DNA from: Hirsutella rhossiliensis
Taxonomy: Eukaryota; Ascomycota; Sordariomycetes; Hypocreales; Ophiocordycipitaceae
Direction of reading: 5' to 3'
Assembly (NCBI RefSeq): GCF_020360975.1
Contig: NW_025408676.1
Coordinates: 744,001-808,000 of the forward strand
DNA: 64,000 nt
The notes beneath the pieces are model-generated. The model did no database searches, had not been told where the DNA came from, and saw only the letters and a list, made by a program, of their open reading frames with translations. Below, one piece after another: positions 32,160 through 45,839 of the stretch. Each line of letters starts with the position of its first letter. Position 1 is the stretch's first letter. The translations under genes and the position numbers were made by a program.

Positions 32160-33450
32160 TGCCTTTATTATAGTATTAGCTAGATTATCTATACCGTTAA
32201 TCTAATAAATCTCTACGATCTCTTATTACTTATACGACTAATAAAGGGCTATAATATCGATTATTAATTACTTCTCCTTCGTTATACCTAGTTTAATAAG
32301 ATATTCGTAGAGAGAGTACGAGTCCGTATAGATAATTAGAGGGATAAAAGGAAGTCCGAGACGGTTAATAATTATCTTTAAAGTCGTTAATACTAATATA
32401 CTAATATCGAATCTATTAACTATTCTATAGATTTCTAAGGCTAAAACGCTTTAAGTTATCCTTTTATATTTAGTTAAACTCTAGTAGATAATATTACCGT
32501 TAATCCTAAACTCTTTCTCTTTATAGTTAGTCTCGTTAGTAAGGATAATAACGTAACTAAGTTATAAGGATAGGTCCTTATTATTTATAAACGATCCGTT
32601 TATAAAGATTAAAAGCTTTATAGTAGTAAGATTAATAGGTTTATATATAAGGCCTCGTTCTTAGTAATCTATTTACTATTATAAGCGCTTATTTAAAGCT
32701 TTATAGTTATTATTATTAGGGGTCTAGACTTATACTACGATAGAAACGTTAAAGGAGGCTTTAGGTTAATAGATTAAGGTAATATACGATCTACGCGCTT
32801 ATTGCTCGACGTAGCGTTAGCTATAATTAAATGCTCTAGGGTTAATAGTAGCGATTTTAGAGGCTTATCCTTTCTACTAAAGCGATAGGGATCCTATATT
32901 TAGTAGGGTAAGTTTCGTACTATTAAAGTTAACCGTTGTTCCTAGGGTTATCGAAGTCTTTAGTTTAGCTCGAAATTATACTTCCTTAAGCTTTTCTTCT
33001 TTACGGGCAGAAAAGCTATCTATTCTAAGTATAAGGGTATTATCTATCTATATTCTAATAATACCTAACGTATTAAGGCTAGTATTTATAATTAAAAGGT
33101 AGGAATTATAGGTTAAAGTAGATATATTAAGGTTCTTAAGGTAATATTATTAATATATATAATACTAATAGACTCTAGCTTTTATAATTCTATATAGGGG
33201 CTTAATAATACGAATAATCGTTCTATAGGGGTATTTATCTTATAATTCGGTAGGTAAATAGGTTAGAATTATCTAAAATAGCTCGGTTTAGGATTATAGG
33301 TATACTTAAGTAATATCGCGAAGGGAAAGGGTTATACCGTTGCCTTAAAGAAGTCCGGCGGTAATAGCTAAAATAAGTCTTTAACTAACGCGTTAAATTA
33401 TCGGGGATTATATTAGTAGGGTAGTTTTCTTATAGTCGCTATATCCTTAA
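32160..33450 (-). pseudogene. Copia-3 reverse transcriptase / RNase H remnant
   Basis: Minus-strand blocks in order: IKPLYRII.A (RT, about 33250), RIQIDNTLIL (active site, about 33030), IYTDSYSLYEYLI (RNase H, about 32330) and a DNLA block near 32190. They mirror Copia-1 residue for residue at the conserved positions. Confidence 0.75.
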
Positions 33451-36400
33451 ATAATAAGTCGTGATTTCTTATATAGTTTAGTATCTTTGCCTTTAACTTT
33501 ATAAACTATTTAGGAGCGAAAGATATAATAATTACTATAAATTATTCGATCGTATCTTTAAAAGCTAAATATACCTCGTCCTATAAGGTTAGTAATCTCG
33601 ATATTATTAGATTCTTTAAATAAGGCGCCGGGAGTAGTAATAATGCTTTTATTCTTAAGTTTAATAGATAAAGCGTATATATCTTCTTCCTTTTAAGTTA
33701 GGAAACTTTAGCCTAGAGGAGCGGTTATTATAATTAAATCCTTTAGCTTATTCTTAGATCTAGGTAGGCATCCTCTCTTACGGGGTGCTAGGGGGTTAGG
33801 TCGGGCAGGGGTTTCTTCTTTATCCTAAGTAGGGGTAGGAACTTAAGGGATTATAGAGTTATTACGTAGGTATAGCTATACGTACGTAGAATAAAAGACT
33901 TAGGGGCTATTAACTATATTAATCGTAACGTTATATCTATTAATCGAAGTAATCTTAAAAGGTCCTTACTAGCCGTCTTTTTCTCTCTAAACACGAACTT
34001 TACTTTATAGTAAGAGGGATAAAACGTCGGCGGTAGACGGTCCGTTACGCGTACGAAGGGCATCTTTAACTTATCTTTCCGCTAAGAGTTAGCGGAGCGT
34101 CTTTATCGCTTTCTATATCGCGGCCGACCTTTTTAGGGTAGAAGTAGAAGGGGGCGATTCTATAGTTAAACGAGGGTAGGCGTTAAAGATAAGCAAAGTT
34201 AGAATAATCCCGTTAAGTCTAGCTATATCGTTAATAGCTTTTATAGCTATTTAGAGCACTACTTTAGCAGAGGTAACGTTACTTAGTTCCGCGTTTAGGA
34301 TATTATATATACGTCGGAGGGGGGCGTAATATCTTTTAATTTTTCCGATAGACTAATATATCTTAATAGGCACTTAAGAGCATTTAATCCTTATACGTTT
34401 TACTTCTTAGCGGAACTCTATTAAAGTAAAGTTAGTCCCTACGTTATATCGAATAGTATTAAGGGGTTTAAGGTATATATCGATCTAGACGGTCCGAAGG
34501 GTCTCTTATATATCCTTAGCTAATATTAAGGGTAGGAATCTTACACCTTAGAAAGTAGTAGCTATATCTATAACGTATAAAATAGGGCGTTATAGGCTTC
34601 CTAGGTATATTATATTAATAATAATTTCGTAATTAAAATCTTAGTTATCCTTAAGGGTAAATTTAAAGCGTCTTAGGGCTTACGAGTATATTTAATAGTA
34701 ATAGTAGAACTTAGAGATAGTCTTTAATATACCTATCGAAACGTCGCTATAGCCGGCTTACTTTAAAAGGTAATATAGCCTAGGGACTGCTAGGTGTCTA
34801 AATCGTCGGTAAAGTATATAAATCTTAGTCTCTATAAGAAAAGCGATCGAGTCTTTAGCTTTCGAGAGAAGGAACTAAGGGTATCCTTATTTTTAGGTAA
34901 TAGGGATGCTTATTTAGCGATTAGTATAATAATTAGTATAATTAAGTATGTCTATAATATTATTAAAGTAAACGCTAAGACGGTCTATATTAGCTAAAGA
35001 AAGTAAGAAGGGGGTAGGGGCCTAAAGGATATAGAACGTAATCCTTCTAACTAGTATTTTAAGAGTAATAGAGCTAACTAAGTAAATAGCTTCGCTATTA
35101 CTAAATTTAATAGTCGCCTAGCCGGATATAGATCTATCTAGGGCTATAGAGGGGTCTTCTTATTATAAAGCAATATACTAAGAGTAACCGGCTATAAAGA
35201 CTTTAGCTATACCTATATAACTATAATGCCTTAGAATTTATCCTTAAAGTAGCGGTCTTTAATAATAAATTAAGAGGCGGGAATAGTATTTTAATCTATA
35301 TAGTAAGCGTCTTTACTAGTAATTAAATAGTTAAACGCTTGCTAGCAAAGCATTTAACTTACTTACTACTATTTCGGGTTAGCATCGTTATCCTAATTCT
35401 TATCCTAGTCGCCTTATTATTAGCGGGGTCGTCTTTAATACCTTTATAGTCCGTTATATAGGCCGCGAGTTCTATAAGCGTGCCCGTAAAGTAATAGTAG
35501 GCTATATATTAACTCTTAGCCTTCTAACGTTCTTCGGCCGTGTATTTAGTAGACTAGCAGCCTTCTTTATTATATATAAAGCACTTCCTAGTCTAGGGGC
35601 GGTTATTATTACCTTAAGGGCGTTAGTTAAATCTACCGCGGTTATAGCTCTAGCCTTTAAAGTCTCTGCTTCCTTTATATCTACTACCTCTTTCGCGGTT
35701 ATTATTATATCGACGATTAAGGTAGTACTACTAGTTATTATCTTAGGCGTATTAAGGGGTTATACCGCGTACGAGATATATTTTAATAGAAGAATAAAGA
35801 TCTATAAACAACGCCTCTATCTTATTTAATAGCTTAAAGAGGGCGTGCTTTAATTCTAGCACGCCGCGGTAGGCGTTAATAAGGGTTATTCGGAGGTAAA
35901 CTTTATTAGTAAATTCCCTGCTAAGGGCACGCTAACACCGTTATAACTTATCGAAGAGTAGCTAGAGCACTTCCTAAAGTAACTTTATTATATTAGCACT
36001 ATCTATATAAAGCTTAGTAAATATAGTTATAGTCTAATCTATATAGTAATAGGCATAGTTTACTTTTATATTAAAATGCTACTTAATATTATCGTATGCC
36101 TATAAAAATATTACGGTCTAGCTAATATAATCGATATAATATATCTAGGCTTTATTAGCGAGGATATAAGGAAGTAGGGCGTAGAATTAGTTTAGTTTAA
36201 GTTAGATATTATAGTAGAGGCTTATAAAGATATAGACTTTATTATTAAAGAGGTCGTATAGCTCTTTAGTATAATTCTTATTCTTATACTAGAGCTTTAT
36301 AAACTTATACTATATATCTATATTAATAAGGGCATTTAGGATATTATCTAGTAGAAGCCTTATATATATATTAAGAGGTATAGTTTTAATAAGTATAACT

Positions 36401-37414
36401 ATATTTACTCGTATAGGGGCTTTAAGGGCTTTAGCGATAAGGGCTTAGTCTTAAATAATATTAGAAAGCTAAAACTAATAGGTTATCTGGTATAGCGTTC
36501 GTTAAGTCGGTGCGTATACCGGGGCCGTAGGGGTCGGAGCTAGGGCCGCGGGAGTTAGGGCTACTATAGTTAGAGTCGGGGGAGCCGGGGTTTAAGATAA
36601 AGGTAAAGGGGTTCGTAGTTCGATGCTAGGGGTAACGTTCGATAAAGGGAGTAGGGCCTATAGCTATATTGCCTGTTAGGCTTGCCTACGATACGCTAAT
36701 ATTCCCTTATCGAATTCTATTATTATAAACTTATCGTTTAGCTAGATAGGGAGGTCTTCGGCTATCTATAAGGCAACGAATTATCTAACTAATAAACCTT
36801 TCTTCCTTCTTATATAAATACTACGCTTATAAAAGAGAATCTATAATTCTCTTTTATAGTCTTATTAGCTTCTATTTTATATAGCTTCGGTCTAGTCCTT
36901 AAAATACTCTTAGAAGTATTTAAAGATCGCAATACTATATATATATATACTATATTTACTATATAATATAAATCGTATAATATAGGTTATAACGGCGATC
37001 TTATTTTCTTCTTTTAGTATAATATAGTTATCCTAGAGTATTACGTTAATATACTTATAGAGGCTTTATAGGATAGTCGTCTTCTTTATTAGTTCCTCGA
37101 TCTAGCCGGCTAGGGCTAGGTTCGAGCTTACTATTATAAATTAAGTCTTAAGGAGATTCTTTATATATTATTAAGGGTTAGGGGTTACGATATAAGTCGT
37201 ACTATTAATTAGTATTAGGTAGCTAATTAATAGCTTAAAAGGGTCTCTCTATAAGTTAAGTAAGAGGAGATATCCTTATTCTTAGTATAGATAGCTCTCT
37301 CTAAGTATATAGATATAGCGTTACTAAAAATATAGGTTTAATATACCTTCGAGGGCTACGATCTATCTCTTCTTTCTTACTATTCTATAATTAACTAAGT
37401 TAACTACTAATTAG

Positions 37415-37591
37415 TATTAGTAGGTCTCTTTATATATAAAGGGTAGGGTTAACTAGTATATTATATTTATCTATATTCTACTCTTTAAAGGAGGGAGGAG
37501 GCTACGATACTAGCTATATAGCCTTATCTATATATATAATAGCGTACGTAAGCTAGCTAAATAAGTATAATAGATTACTATAATTCTTATA
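37415..37591 (-). repeat. Copia-3 right LTR, 177 bp
   Basis: Partner of 31685-31861. Followed by the target duplication ATCTT at 37592-37596, after which Gypsy-B copy 1 resumes. Confidence 0.88.
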
Positions 37592-38092
37592 ATCTTACTA
37601 TTATAGTATAGTATTTAGCCGAGGCTTTTAACGCTACTAAGATAGCTTATTATAAGTCCTTTAAGACTATAAGTATATAAAAGTCTATTATTATAAGTTT
37701 TATCTAACCCTTTTATTAGCGACCGCCTAATAATATACTAAGTTAAGCGTACTAACTACTATTCGCTAATTAATAAGCGCCGCGAGCTTATTATTTACCT
37801 TAACCTTATACCCTTATTTAATATCGCTTATATAAGCTTAAAGTACTAAGCCTAGGAATCTTAGTTAAAACTCCGCTTTATTAATAGCGATATAGGCTCT
37901 TAGTAATACGCCTTACTATTTACTAAGGCCGAGGTAAGTACCATGCTAATAAAGATAAGTCTTAACGTAGAGGATAAGGAAAGAGTAAAGGATAGGGTAG
38001 TTCTAGTATTTCTAGAAGTATTTAGTATAATAGAGGGGGCGCTTTAGTTAATTCCCGCTACGCTAGTAAAGAGAAAGGGTAGTTAAAAGTAA
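37592..38092 (+). pseudogene. Gypsy-B copy 1 antisense extra ORF, 3' part
   Basis: Corresponds to 57792-58293 of copy 2 and ends at the same tandem stop (TAATAA here, TAATAG in copy 2). Confidence 0.6.
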
Positions 38093-38099
38093 TAAATAA

Positions 38100-41000
38100 G
38101 TCTTATCTTTCTTTTATTTAGTTATAACTATCTTTCTTTCCTTTATTATTAGGGTTTTAATAAAGTTATAGTTTAGTTTTATTTTCCTTAATAATATTTA
38201 ATAGGTAGTATAGATAGTTTTCTCTTATTCTCTTATTTTACTATTTTATATATAGTTATAGGACGTTTAAGTATACTTATATATTAATAAGTCGGTAGCG
38301 ATTTAGTAGGGATTTATTACCGATTTAATAGTATCTCTCTATACTAATAGGTTTCCTTACCTTACTTAGTCTTACGCCTCTTTTTCCTAGTTAAGCGAGT
38401 AGTATATTCTTTAATAAGGTCTTAGCTATTCGCTATATCTTTAATATTAACCTATTAGTTATACTTATAAGGCTAGCTATCTTTTCTATTTAATAAGGAA
38501 AAAGGTATTACCCTTAGATTTCTTTTAGTCTTTAATCTCTTAGACTTTTTATTTATCTTTATTATCCTTTAAGTTTAGTATTAATAGGGTTTCGCTATCT
38601 TTATAAGTGCCTTTACGCTCCTTCTATAGCTTTAAAAGACTAATATAAAAAACGTTATAAAGATATAAGTACTTTTTAAGGAGTATAATATAATATACTT
38701 ACTTTCTAATAGCTTATAGGACTTAAAACGGTCTAATATACTTAGGTAAGAGTTTTCTTTTTTTATCTTTAAGGCGTAAGTTCTTTATCGATAATACTAT
38801 AAGGTCTCTTACTTTTAGTATAAGCGGTTAGTACCTTAAATAATAGTATTTTACTTATAATTTAATAGCCTTTTATTAGTATTCCTTAAGCTTCTTTTAT
38901 AGCTCTTATAGCTTAGTAACTCTTACTCTTACTTTAGGTACCCCCCTCTAAATAATATCGTCCTCGATATTAATATAGAAGTTTAGTTAGTAACTTATTA
39001 GCGCTTTATTAAGTAATAACCTAATTATTACGTTCTTTATATTATTATATATAAATTAAGTAATATAAGATTAACGCTTAATTAGTTTATTCTAAGTTAG
39101 TAAAGTATCTTAAGTAGTATTATATAGCTTAGTTTATTTATTTTATTTACTTATTATTTTATAGGTAAAATACTATTAATAGCTTATATTTTACTTAAAA
39201 GATAAAATAAAGATCTAACTAGAACTTACTTATAAATAGGGACCCTTTATTTAAGATAATACCTTTTAAAGGTCTATATACTAATTTAACTTAGTAATAG
39301 AATAATTTTACTAGCTTTAAAGCTATTATTATCTTAGAGATAGGAAAGAAGAGGTAATACTTAGTATATTAGTCTATAATTACTAAGATCGTATTAACGT
39401 CTTATTTATTATACTATACTTTAGGTAGACCTATAGTAAAGTCTATTAATAATTCTTCTTATAGTCGTATAGAATATAGTAACGATTATATAGTATTATA
39501 AGGGCGATGCCTCCTAGATACTATACCTTAATATATTAAGTATAACTAAACGTATTTATTTATATCTTTTATTATTTTATCTTAGTAAAAGTTCCTTACT
39601 AATAGTTTACTAGTATATTAAGAGCTAAAGTATCTTATTAATAGATTATTATAAAAGAGCTATATTAGCTCTTACTATATAGCTACTTTTAAAAGTACTA
39701 TAATACGACCCTTTTATAATAGTAGTTTATCTAAGTATATTAACTAGAAACCCTTCCCTTTTAAGAAGTCTTTAATCTCTTTTAGCCTACTAATCGCTAT
39801 ATTAACTAACTAAGTACGTTTTAGTAACTCTAGTAATAGTTCTAGAACTTCTACTATATAAACCTTTATATAGTAAGCCGCTTTTTTAGCGGTCTTCCTT
39901 AAAAGTAACTATTTATAACTAGCTCTCTCTTTAGCTTAATCGGCTAATTATTTAAGTCTTACGCCTAAATTATTATAGTTTTACTATAAATAAGCTTATA
40001 TATTTTCCTTATATAAAGGCACTTTACTATACTTATATTAACGTAAGGTTAAGTATCTCTTTACTTATAAAAACGCCTTATTATTTCTTTATATAGATTT
40101 AGTATTAATAGTAGCTAGCTTTACTTATAGCTCTAGTAATAGTTCTATAGATAAGGGCTTCTCGCTATTATATCTAGGCATCCTCGATAGCGCGTCCGCT
40201 AGGTTTAATTTACTTATATAATACTTAATTATAAAGTTAAATAGTACTAAATATATATACTATCTTACTTACCTCCTATTTAAGGAGGTCTAGCGTATAA
40301 ACGTTTAAAGGTTATAGTAGTTTAATAATACCTTTACTTTATACGCTGCCCCTTTAACGTAATATCGCTAGTATTTAAATAACTTAATAATAGCGAATAC
40401 TTCTTAGTCTAAAATACTATAATTAAGTTTAGCTTTAGTAAACTTCTTTAACTAAAATATAATTAAATAATAACGCCCTTTATTATTAGGTTAAGAGATA
40501 ATCCTTACTATCGCGAATTATAATATATCTACTTTAATATAAATATATCTTTCTAGATTATAATATTAAAGGAGTTAGGCTCCTTAAAAAGCATCCTTAA
40601 AAGCCTAAAATAGTACCTTCTTAGTAAGGTTTAGCTCTATATTCCTTAGCTTCTTCTTATTCTTACTCCCCTTTAGTAATATAGTTAAGGGCGCTATAAC
40701 TCCTAAGTACCTATATATAAATCGTTAATAAAAATTATAAAACCTAAGGAAAACCTAAATATTATAGTAGGTTATAAGTTTAAGCTATTAAGCTATTATA
40801 TCTACCTATCGAGGGTTTATTAATACCTTATTAATAGATAAAATAAACCTAAGGAACTTAACTAACTATTAATAAAAGATATACTTCGATGGTTTTATAT
40901 AAAGCTCTATAGCCTTTAGCCTTTCTATTACTTATCCTAAGTATTTAGTATATTCTTTTTTTATCTTAAAGTATATAAAGATATTATCGAGGTAGACTAT

Positions 41001-41620
41001 ATAGATTATATTTATAAGCCCCTTAAGCGCTTAATAAATATAGCTTTAAAATATAGCTAGTATATTAGTAAGTCTAAAGGGTATTACTAGGGATTCGAAA
41101 TATCTATAATACATTTAGAAAGCGGTCTTTTATTTATCTCCTTCTTTAATTTAAATATATTAATATATATTCTATATATTAATCTTAGAAAAATACTTAG
41201 CTCCTTAATAGTAGTTAATAATCTCTAAAATAAGGGGTAAAAGGTACTAATTTTTTTATATAACCTAGTTAAGTCCTTAGTAGTCTATATATAGCTATAA
41301 GGTACTATCCTTCTTTAAAATAAAAAGGATAAGCGCCCTAGCTAGGCTCTTTAACTCCTAGATTATTTTCCTTCTTATTACGTCTTAGATCTAGTTGCGT
41401 AATACTTAGAGTTCCCTTTATAATAAAGGGTAAATAGGTTTATAAGGGGGTTCTATATTAAGGATTAAATTAATTAAGTAGTCCGTTCCCTTTTTAGGTA
41501 GTAGTAAGTTAGATTTATTATCTAAGAAAGTATCTTTAAACTTATAAAGAGTTAGTAGGACTTTAGCTTATTCTTCTTATAAAATTCCTTTATCTTTATT
41601 TTTATTTAGTAATAGGATTA
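38100..41620 (-). pseudogene. Gypsy-B copy 1 pol remnant
   Basis: Collinear with 58300-61790 of copy 2. The reverse transcriptase block around 41340-40980 is recognisable on the minus strand. The catalytic YLDD is YLDN here (40983-40997) because a CpG is now TpA. Confidence 0.7.
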
Positions 41621-41880
41621 CTATAAGTAGCGCTATTATACCTTAAGTTATTAGGGCTTAGTAATAATAAGGTAAGGGAGTATAAAGTATAGTTAGTACC
41701 GCTCTAAATAATAAATATAAGAAGCACTAAAAAGATAATTACTTATTTCTATATTAGTACTAGTAAGTTAACGCTAAACGATTAAGTATTAATCCTTTTA
41801 CTAGTTACTACCTTAGAAGATAAACGTATCTATATTATCCTATAAAAACAATAGTAGTAGTTTAAGTATTAACTAAGTAG
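41621..41880 (+). repeat. 260-bp segment inverted relative to Gypsy-B copy 2
   Basis: This block is the reverse complement of 61856-62115. In copy 2 the block reads in the pol orientation, so copy 1 carries the rearranged form. It is directly followed by unrelated sequence. Confidence 0.75.
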
Positions 41881-42899
41881 TTTAATAGTAGCTATAGTAT
41901 ATACCTAAAGATATACCTACGCTAATAGTAATAGTAGTAGCTAGATACTAAAGGATAAGGGGGTCTAAGGGGGACAAAGGAAATAAGAAAGTACTAAGTA
42001 GTTTAACGGGGACGAGGGTATATACCTAAAGCACGCGTAGTACGTAGCTAAGGATTAGCAGAGCAATTAACTACGTAATTATCTAATTATTAGTCCTATA
42101 TATAGCTCTTAGGGCCTTAGGTTATAGATATAAGTCTTAGAGATTTCTTTACTCTATGCCTCTTTATCTCTACTAAAGTCGCGTAACTAGCGGCCTTTAC
42201 TTTAAAGGGGAAAAATAAAAATTTAAATTAACTATAATTAAGGAAGATACCTAATTAGATAATTAAGGTCTTTATAAAGCCTTTAAGTATACTTCGAAGT
42301 AAGTTAAAAGGGGGGTGCTAGGGGTCTTATCCCTTTAATAGGCTAATATCTATAGGGGTACGATCTTACCCGTTAAACTCCTCCTTAGTAACTTTCCGAC
42401 CTAAGATACTAATAGAAAGGGCGCGATAATAATAGGTAAGGCTCTCTTCCTAAGTATATAAGCAAGCAAATAAACCGTTAATAGAACTTTTCTCCTTTAC
42501 TATAATCCCTTCCCTTTACGTTATTTATTCCTCCCTTTACCTACGAGCTACTCGTTTAGCTCTTTCCTATCTTTACTCGCATACTTCCTTCTTTAAATAA
42601 TTATCTACTGCCCCTCGTATATACTCCTAAGTATTCGCGCTTATTATTCCTAGGGGCATTAAGGAAATAAAGTAGTTAGTATCTTTACTAGTCTATAGCT
42701 TTAGGTACAGCTAGATTAGATAAGCTATAGAGTCTCGTAGACTAGTTATTATCGCGTTACTAGTAGTCCTACGTAAATATATAAAATTATAGTCGTTAAT
42801 ATCCTAGCGGTAGTTTTAATATATTCCTAGGGTTTTAACTCCTTTAACCTAGGAGGGTTTAAAGCCTAGTATAAACCTTATAAGGACTATAGCTAGAGA
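41881..42899. other. RIP-degraded sequence, unassigned
   Basis: No protein family recognised. It begins at the breakpoint of Gypsy-B copy 1 and may include the LTR or untranslated end of the element whose minus-strand ORF follows. Confidence 0.4.
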
Positions 42900-45430
42900 G
42901 GCTATTACTATACTTTGTTTCTAGGGAGTAATAGGGCGCGCCGTAGGCGTTACTAGAGTCTTCGGCCTTAGGGTAATTAACCGAGCGCCTAGTAATTTCG
43001 GAGTCCTAGGGCGAGTTAGTAGCCGCGCTATCTACCTTTCTTCCCTACTAGCTTCTTATTAGGCTATCGGCGGGGGTATAGTTATAAGTCTTTTGCTCCT
43101 TTATATATTTAGAGGGATCGTTAGTAGTAGGCAAGGAGTAGGCTTAATTAGCTATATATTTAAGGGGGAAAATAAAAGCGTCGTTTCTATATAGATAAAG
43201 GGACTAGTAGGGGCGCTTAGCTCTCTCCTTTATAGATTCTAGGGTAAGGATCCTATCTTAAGGTTACTTAGGGAAAGGCTACTTAGTTTAAATAAGGAGC
43301 TTAATTTAGTTAATGTTTAAGGTAATAAAGGTCTAGGCCTATTCTCGATTCCCGTCGGCGCGATTAGATAGTTAAGGGTCTTTTTAGGGAGGAGTCTTAT
43401 AAAGAAACCGCGTATAGCTTAAGCGATCGGGTTAGGTTGCTCTATAAGGGTAGCTAGCGTAGTTAGCTCTTTTCTCGCTCTACTTACTATATAAGCTAGT
43501 TCTATATCTCTTTAGAGCGGTAGTTTCTATCCGCCGGGCCTATCTTAGAGGTTAACTACCTCTAGGACTTCCTAAAAGTCTTATTCTTCTTAATCTCTTA
43601 GAATAATATAGTTATATCGGTAAATCCGTTTATACCTAGGAATCCTTATAGGAAAGACTCCGCTAAAAGTCGTTAAACCCTAATTAGATAGTATCCTTTA
43701 TAGTCGTCTAACCCCGCTATTAAACTACTAGGAAACTCCGCTACCCTATAATATCGCTTATATATAGTTAAGTTCGTTTACCGCGATAGCTTAGATTCTA
43801 TATATTAGCCTATCGACGTAGCCTTTTATACTTATCCTCTTATTTAGTTTAAAGAAATACTAGTCTTAGTATAAGATTTTATCTATCTATAAGGCTTCTT
43901 ATATTACCCTATACCTTTACTCTAGAATTACTTTAACCTTTAGGTATTACTACTTAATTATCTTAAAGCATAGCCTAACTATACCTTTAACCTAGTATTA
44001 GATTATTATTAAGGCTAAGTAGCTATATTCCTACCCTTCTTACTAAGTAATATAAGGGACTAGCGTATAGGTAAAGTTATAAGGAACTTAGAGGATATAA
44101 AGAAACTACCGTTATACTTATAGGAACGTATAGAGTCTAGCGTGCCGTCCCTCTTTCTAAGTATTAAAAATAACTAAGTTTCCTTCCTTATAGTCTTAAA
44201 GGAACGCTCCTTAGTAGAGTCCCCCTTCGTTTAGTCCTACCGAAAAGTTAATAACTCTAGTTATATACCTTTATTTATACGTAAAGCGACTAAGGTTAAA
44301 GGTAGGAGCGGTAAACTTAATTAGATACTCCCTATCGTTTAGGTATTTATAGTACTTTATATATCTATCTTCTATATCTTCGATAGGTTCCCCTTAATAG
44401 TTAGTATAAACTAATAGTAGGTAAGGTAAGGGGTATACCGCGTTCTCGATACCTTTTATTAAGATCTTAATTATCGCGTTAAGGCTAAAGCTTATAGCTT
44501 ATTATTTATCGATAGCTTTATAGAGAAAGTTATATACGTCGACGATATACTCTTCTTAGCGGGCCTTATTCCTAGTAAATCCGTTTATCTTTTTAACGCC
44601 TCTTAAGGTATATAAGCAAAAGCGGAATTTTAGGAAATCAAGGAATTACGTAAGACTACGTGATAGAGGGGAAGAAGGAGTATAAGGTAGGATTTTCAAC
44701 GGAATTTATTAGTAGTGTATTAGTATATAGAAGAGGTGTTAAAGTTAATGATTCTCTATCTATCTACTAGCGGACATGCTGTCTTATATAGACAATTATA
44801 GCTAAACGGAAGAACCTTTCGGGACTAGATTTAGGCTGCCGTATAGCCCTAAGACTAGGGAATTCCGTGATATCTCGAGTAAATCTAGAAGTGTCTTAGT
44901 TCTACTAATATTCGTGTTTAGAGGAGGTTAGTCGTGCCGGTATTCTTAAGAGGTCTTAGCTAGCATTCTAAGCTAGCTCTGTTCCTTCGATTCCTAATTA
45001 TACGATAACCGGCAACCCGTTTAATGCATAATAACATATAAAATAACGAGCGATTCTTGCTCTATAGGATAAGATTTTATCTATAATTAATATACTACTT
45101 ATTAGCTTATATAATCGGGAGAGTATATTATAGCTGCTTTATTTATAGTAGGAACACCGTTCCTTACAACGCCCTTATATATTATCCGAGCGTCTTTAAG
45201 GGTAATATCCCGCTATTTAATAGGGCCTATTAGTATTAAGTGCTAACGATCTCTATAAACGTACTAAGGAGGTTGCTTCTACCTATAAATATCTCGTTAG
45301 TCTTAGTCTATAAACTTTTCCTTATCTTTAGTATAGAAGCGCCCTTCGCCGCCTTCTACTTTAACTTCGCCGTAGTAAGTAAGTAAAATAGAGCTCCTAC
45401 TCTTAAATAGTAGTGCGCTAAAAAAGATAG
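42900..45430 (-). pseudogene. Unassigned minus-strand transposon ORF, split by a solo LTR
   Basis: On the minus strand, starting near an ATG at about 45430 (MPLSFLAHYY) and, after skipping the LTR at 44601-45168, down to about 42900, one reading stays open apart from TAA/TAG at plausible Gln/Trp positions. Visible stretches include GEPIEDIEDRYIKYYKYLND (about 44380) and FSVGLNEGGLY (about 44230). It has no RT or integrase motif and could be a gag of a Gypsy-type element. I cannot name its family. Confidence 0.4.
44601..45168 (-). repeat. Solo LTR of Copia-2 family, 568 bp
   Basis: Full-length LTR with no internal region, flanked by perfect 5-bp duplications ACGCC (44596-44600 and 45169-45173), the expected product of LTR-LTR recombination. 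It keeps the terminal CA (TTCCTTACA) and more CpG/TpG than the LTRs at 15517 and 21004, so it is less heavily RIP-mutated. Confidence 0.88.
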
Positions 45431-45539
45431 CGGCATTCTTAGGGAGGTCTATAGCCGGGCCTAGGATGCTATTTAGGTTCGCTGCTATATCTTAGGAAAG
45501 GGTAGAGTAAGGAAAAGAGGAGAAGATAAGATTAGATAG

Positions 45540-45715
45540 TTAGGTAAGTAGTTCTAAGTTATAACGCTAAGAGGCTAAGAGGGTATTATATATATATATA
45601 AGAGTTATATTAGTAAAGGGATCGTTATAAGTAGGGAAGCGTATAGAGTATATATATATATATATATAGAAGGAAGAAGAAGGAAGGAAGAAGGAGGGTA
45701 TAGCGAGAGGAATAA
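45540..45715. repeat. TA microsatellites and purine-rich tract
   Basis: Two (TA)n runs (about 45585-45602 and 45649-45668) are followed by a GAAGGAAGAAG-type purine tract (about 45669-45705). It may mark the left end or leader of Gypsy-C. Confidence 0.6.
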
Positions 45716-45839
45716 ATAGTTATTAAAGCGCGCGGTTATTAATTACTTTAGCCGGCCTTTATAGCGGTAAGGTCTTAGGCGTATTTAGGGGTTACGCCTA
45801 AATAGCTTCTTTTACCGGTTATCGATTAGTAAGCTATCT

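Larger units (their letters stand above)
31685..37591 (-). mobile_element. Copia-3: complete but RIP-dead Ty1/Copia element, relative of Copia-1
   Basis: Element of 5907 bp with 177-bp LTRs at 31685-31861 and 37415-37591 and a perfect 5-bp target duplication ATCTT (31680-31684 and 37592-37596). Coding is on the minus strand, opposite to Copia-1. RNase H end at about 32420-32160 keeps YTDSYSLYEYLIKLG and INGIDNLA, matching the CTDSYSLYECL and INGADNPA blocks of Copia-1. Reverse transcriptase lies at about 33450-33000, with the QTDD active site reduced to QIDN near 33030. Gag is expected at about 37400-36500 but is not clear. Almost every expected Gln/Trp codon is a stop; dead. Inserted into Gypsy-B copy 1. 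Confidence 0.85.
29979..41880 (-). mobile_element. Gypsy-B copy 1: RIP-dead, right-truncated, interrupted by Copia-3
   Basis: Collinear with Gypsy-B copy 2 (56086-63848). The left LTR (257 bp) is at 29979-30235, the plus-strand extra ORF at 30617-31684 resumes at 37592-38092, and the minus-strand pol lies at about 38100-41620. Copia-3 (31685-37591) is inserted in the extra ORF with target duplication ATCTT. The last 260 bp (41621-41880) are inverted relative to copy 2. No right LTR follows. The RT active site reads YLDN here but YLDD in copy 2. Confidence 0.8.

Noticed and set aside
34794..34997. 67-codon plus-strand ORF
   Set aside because: It lies inside Copia-3 whose coding strand is minus; it has no family features and is a shadow frame in AT-rich DNA.
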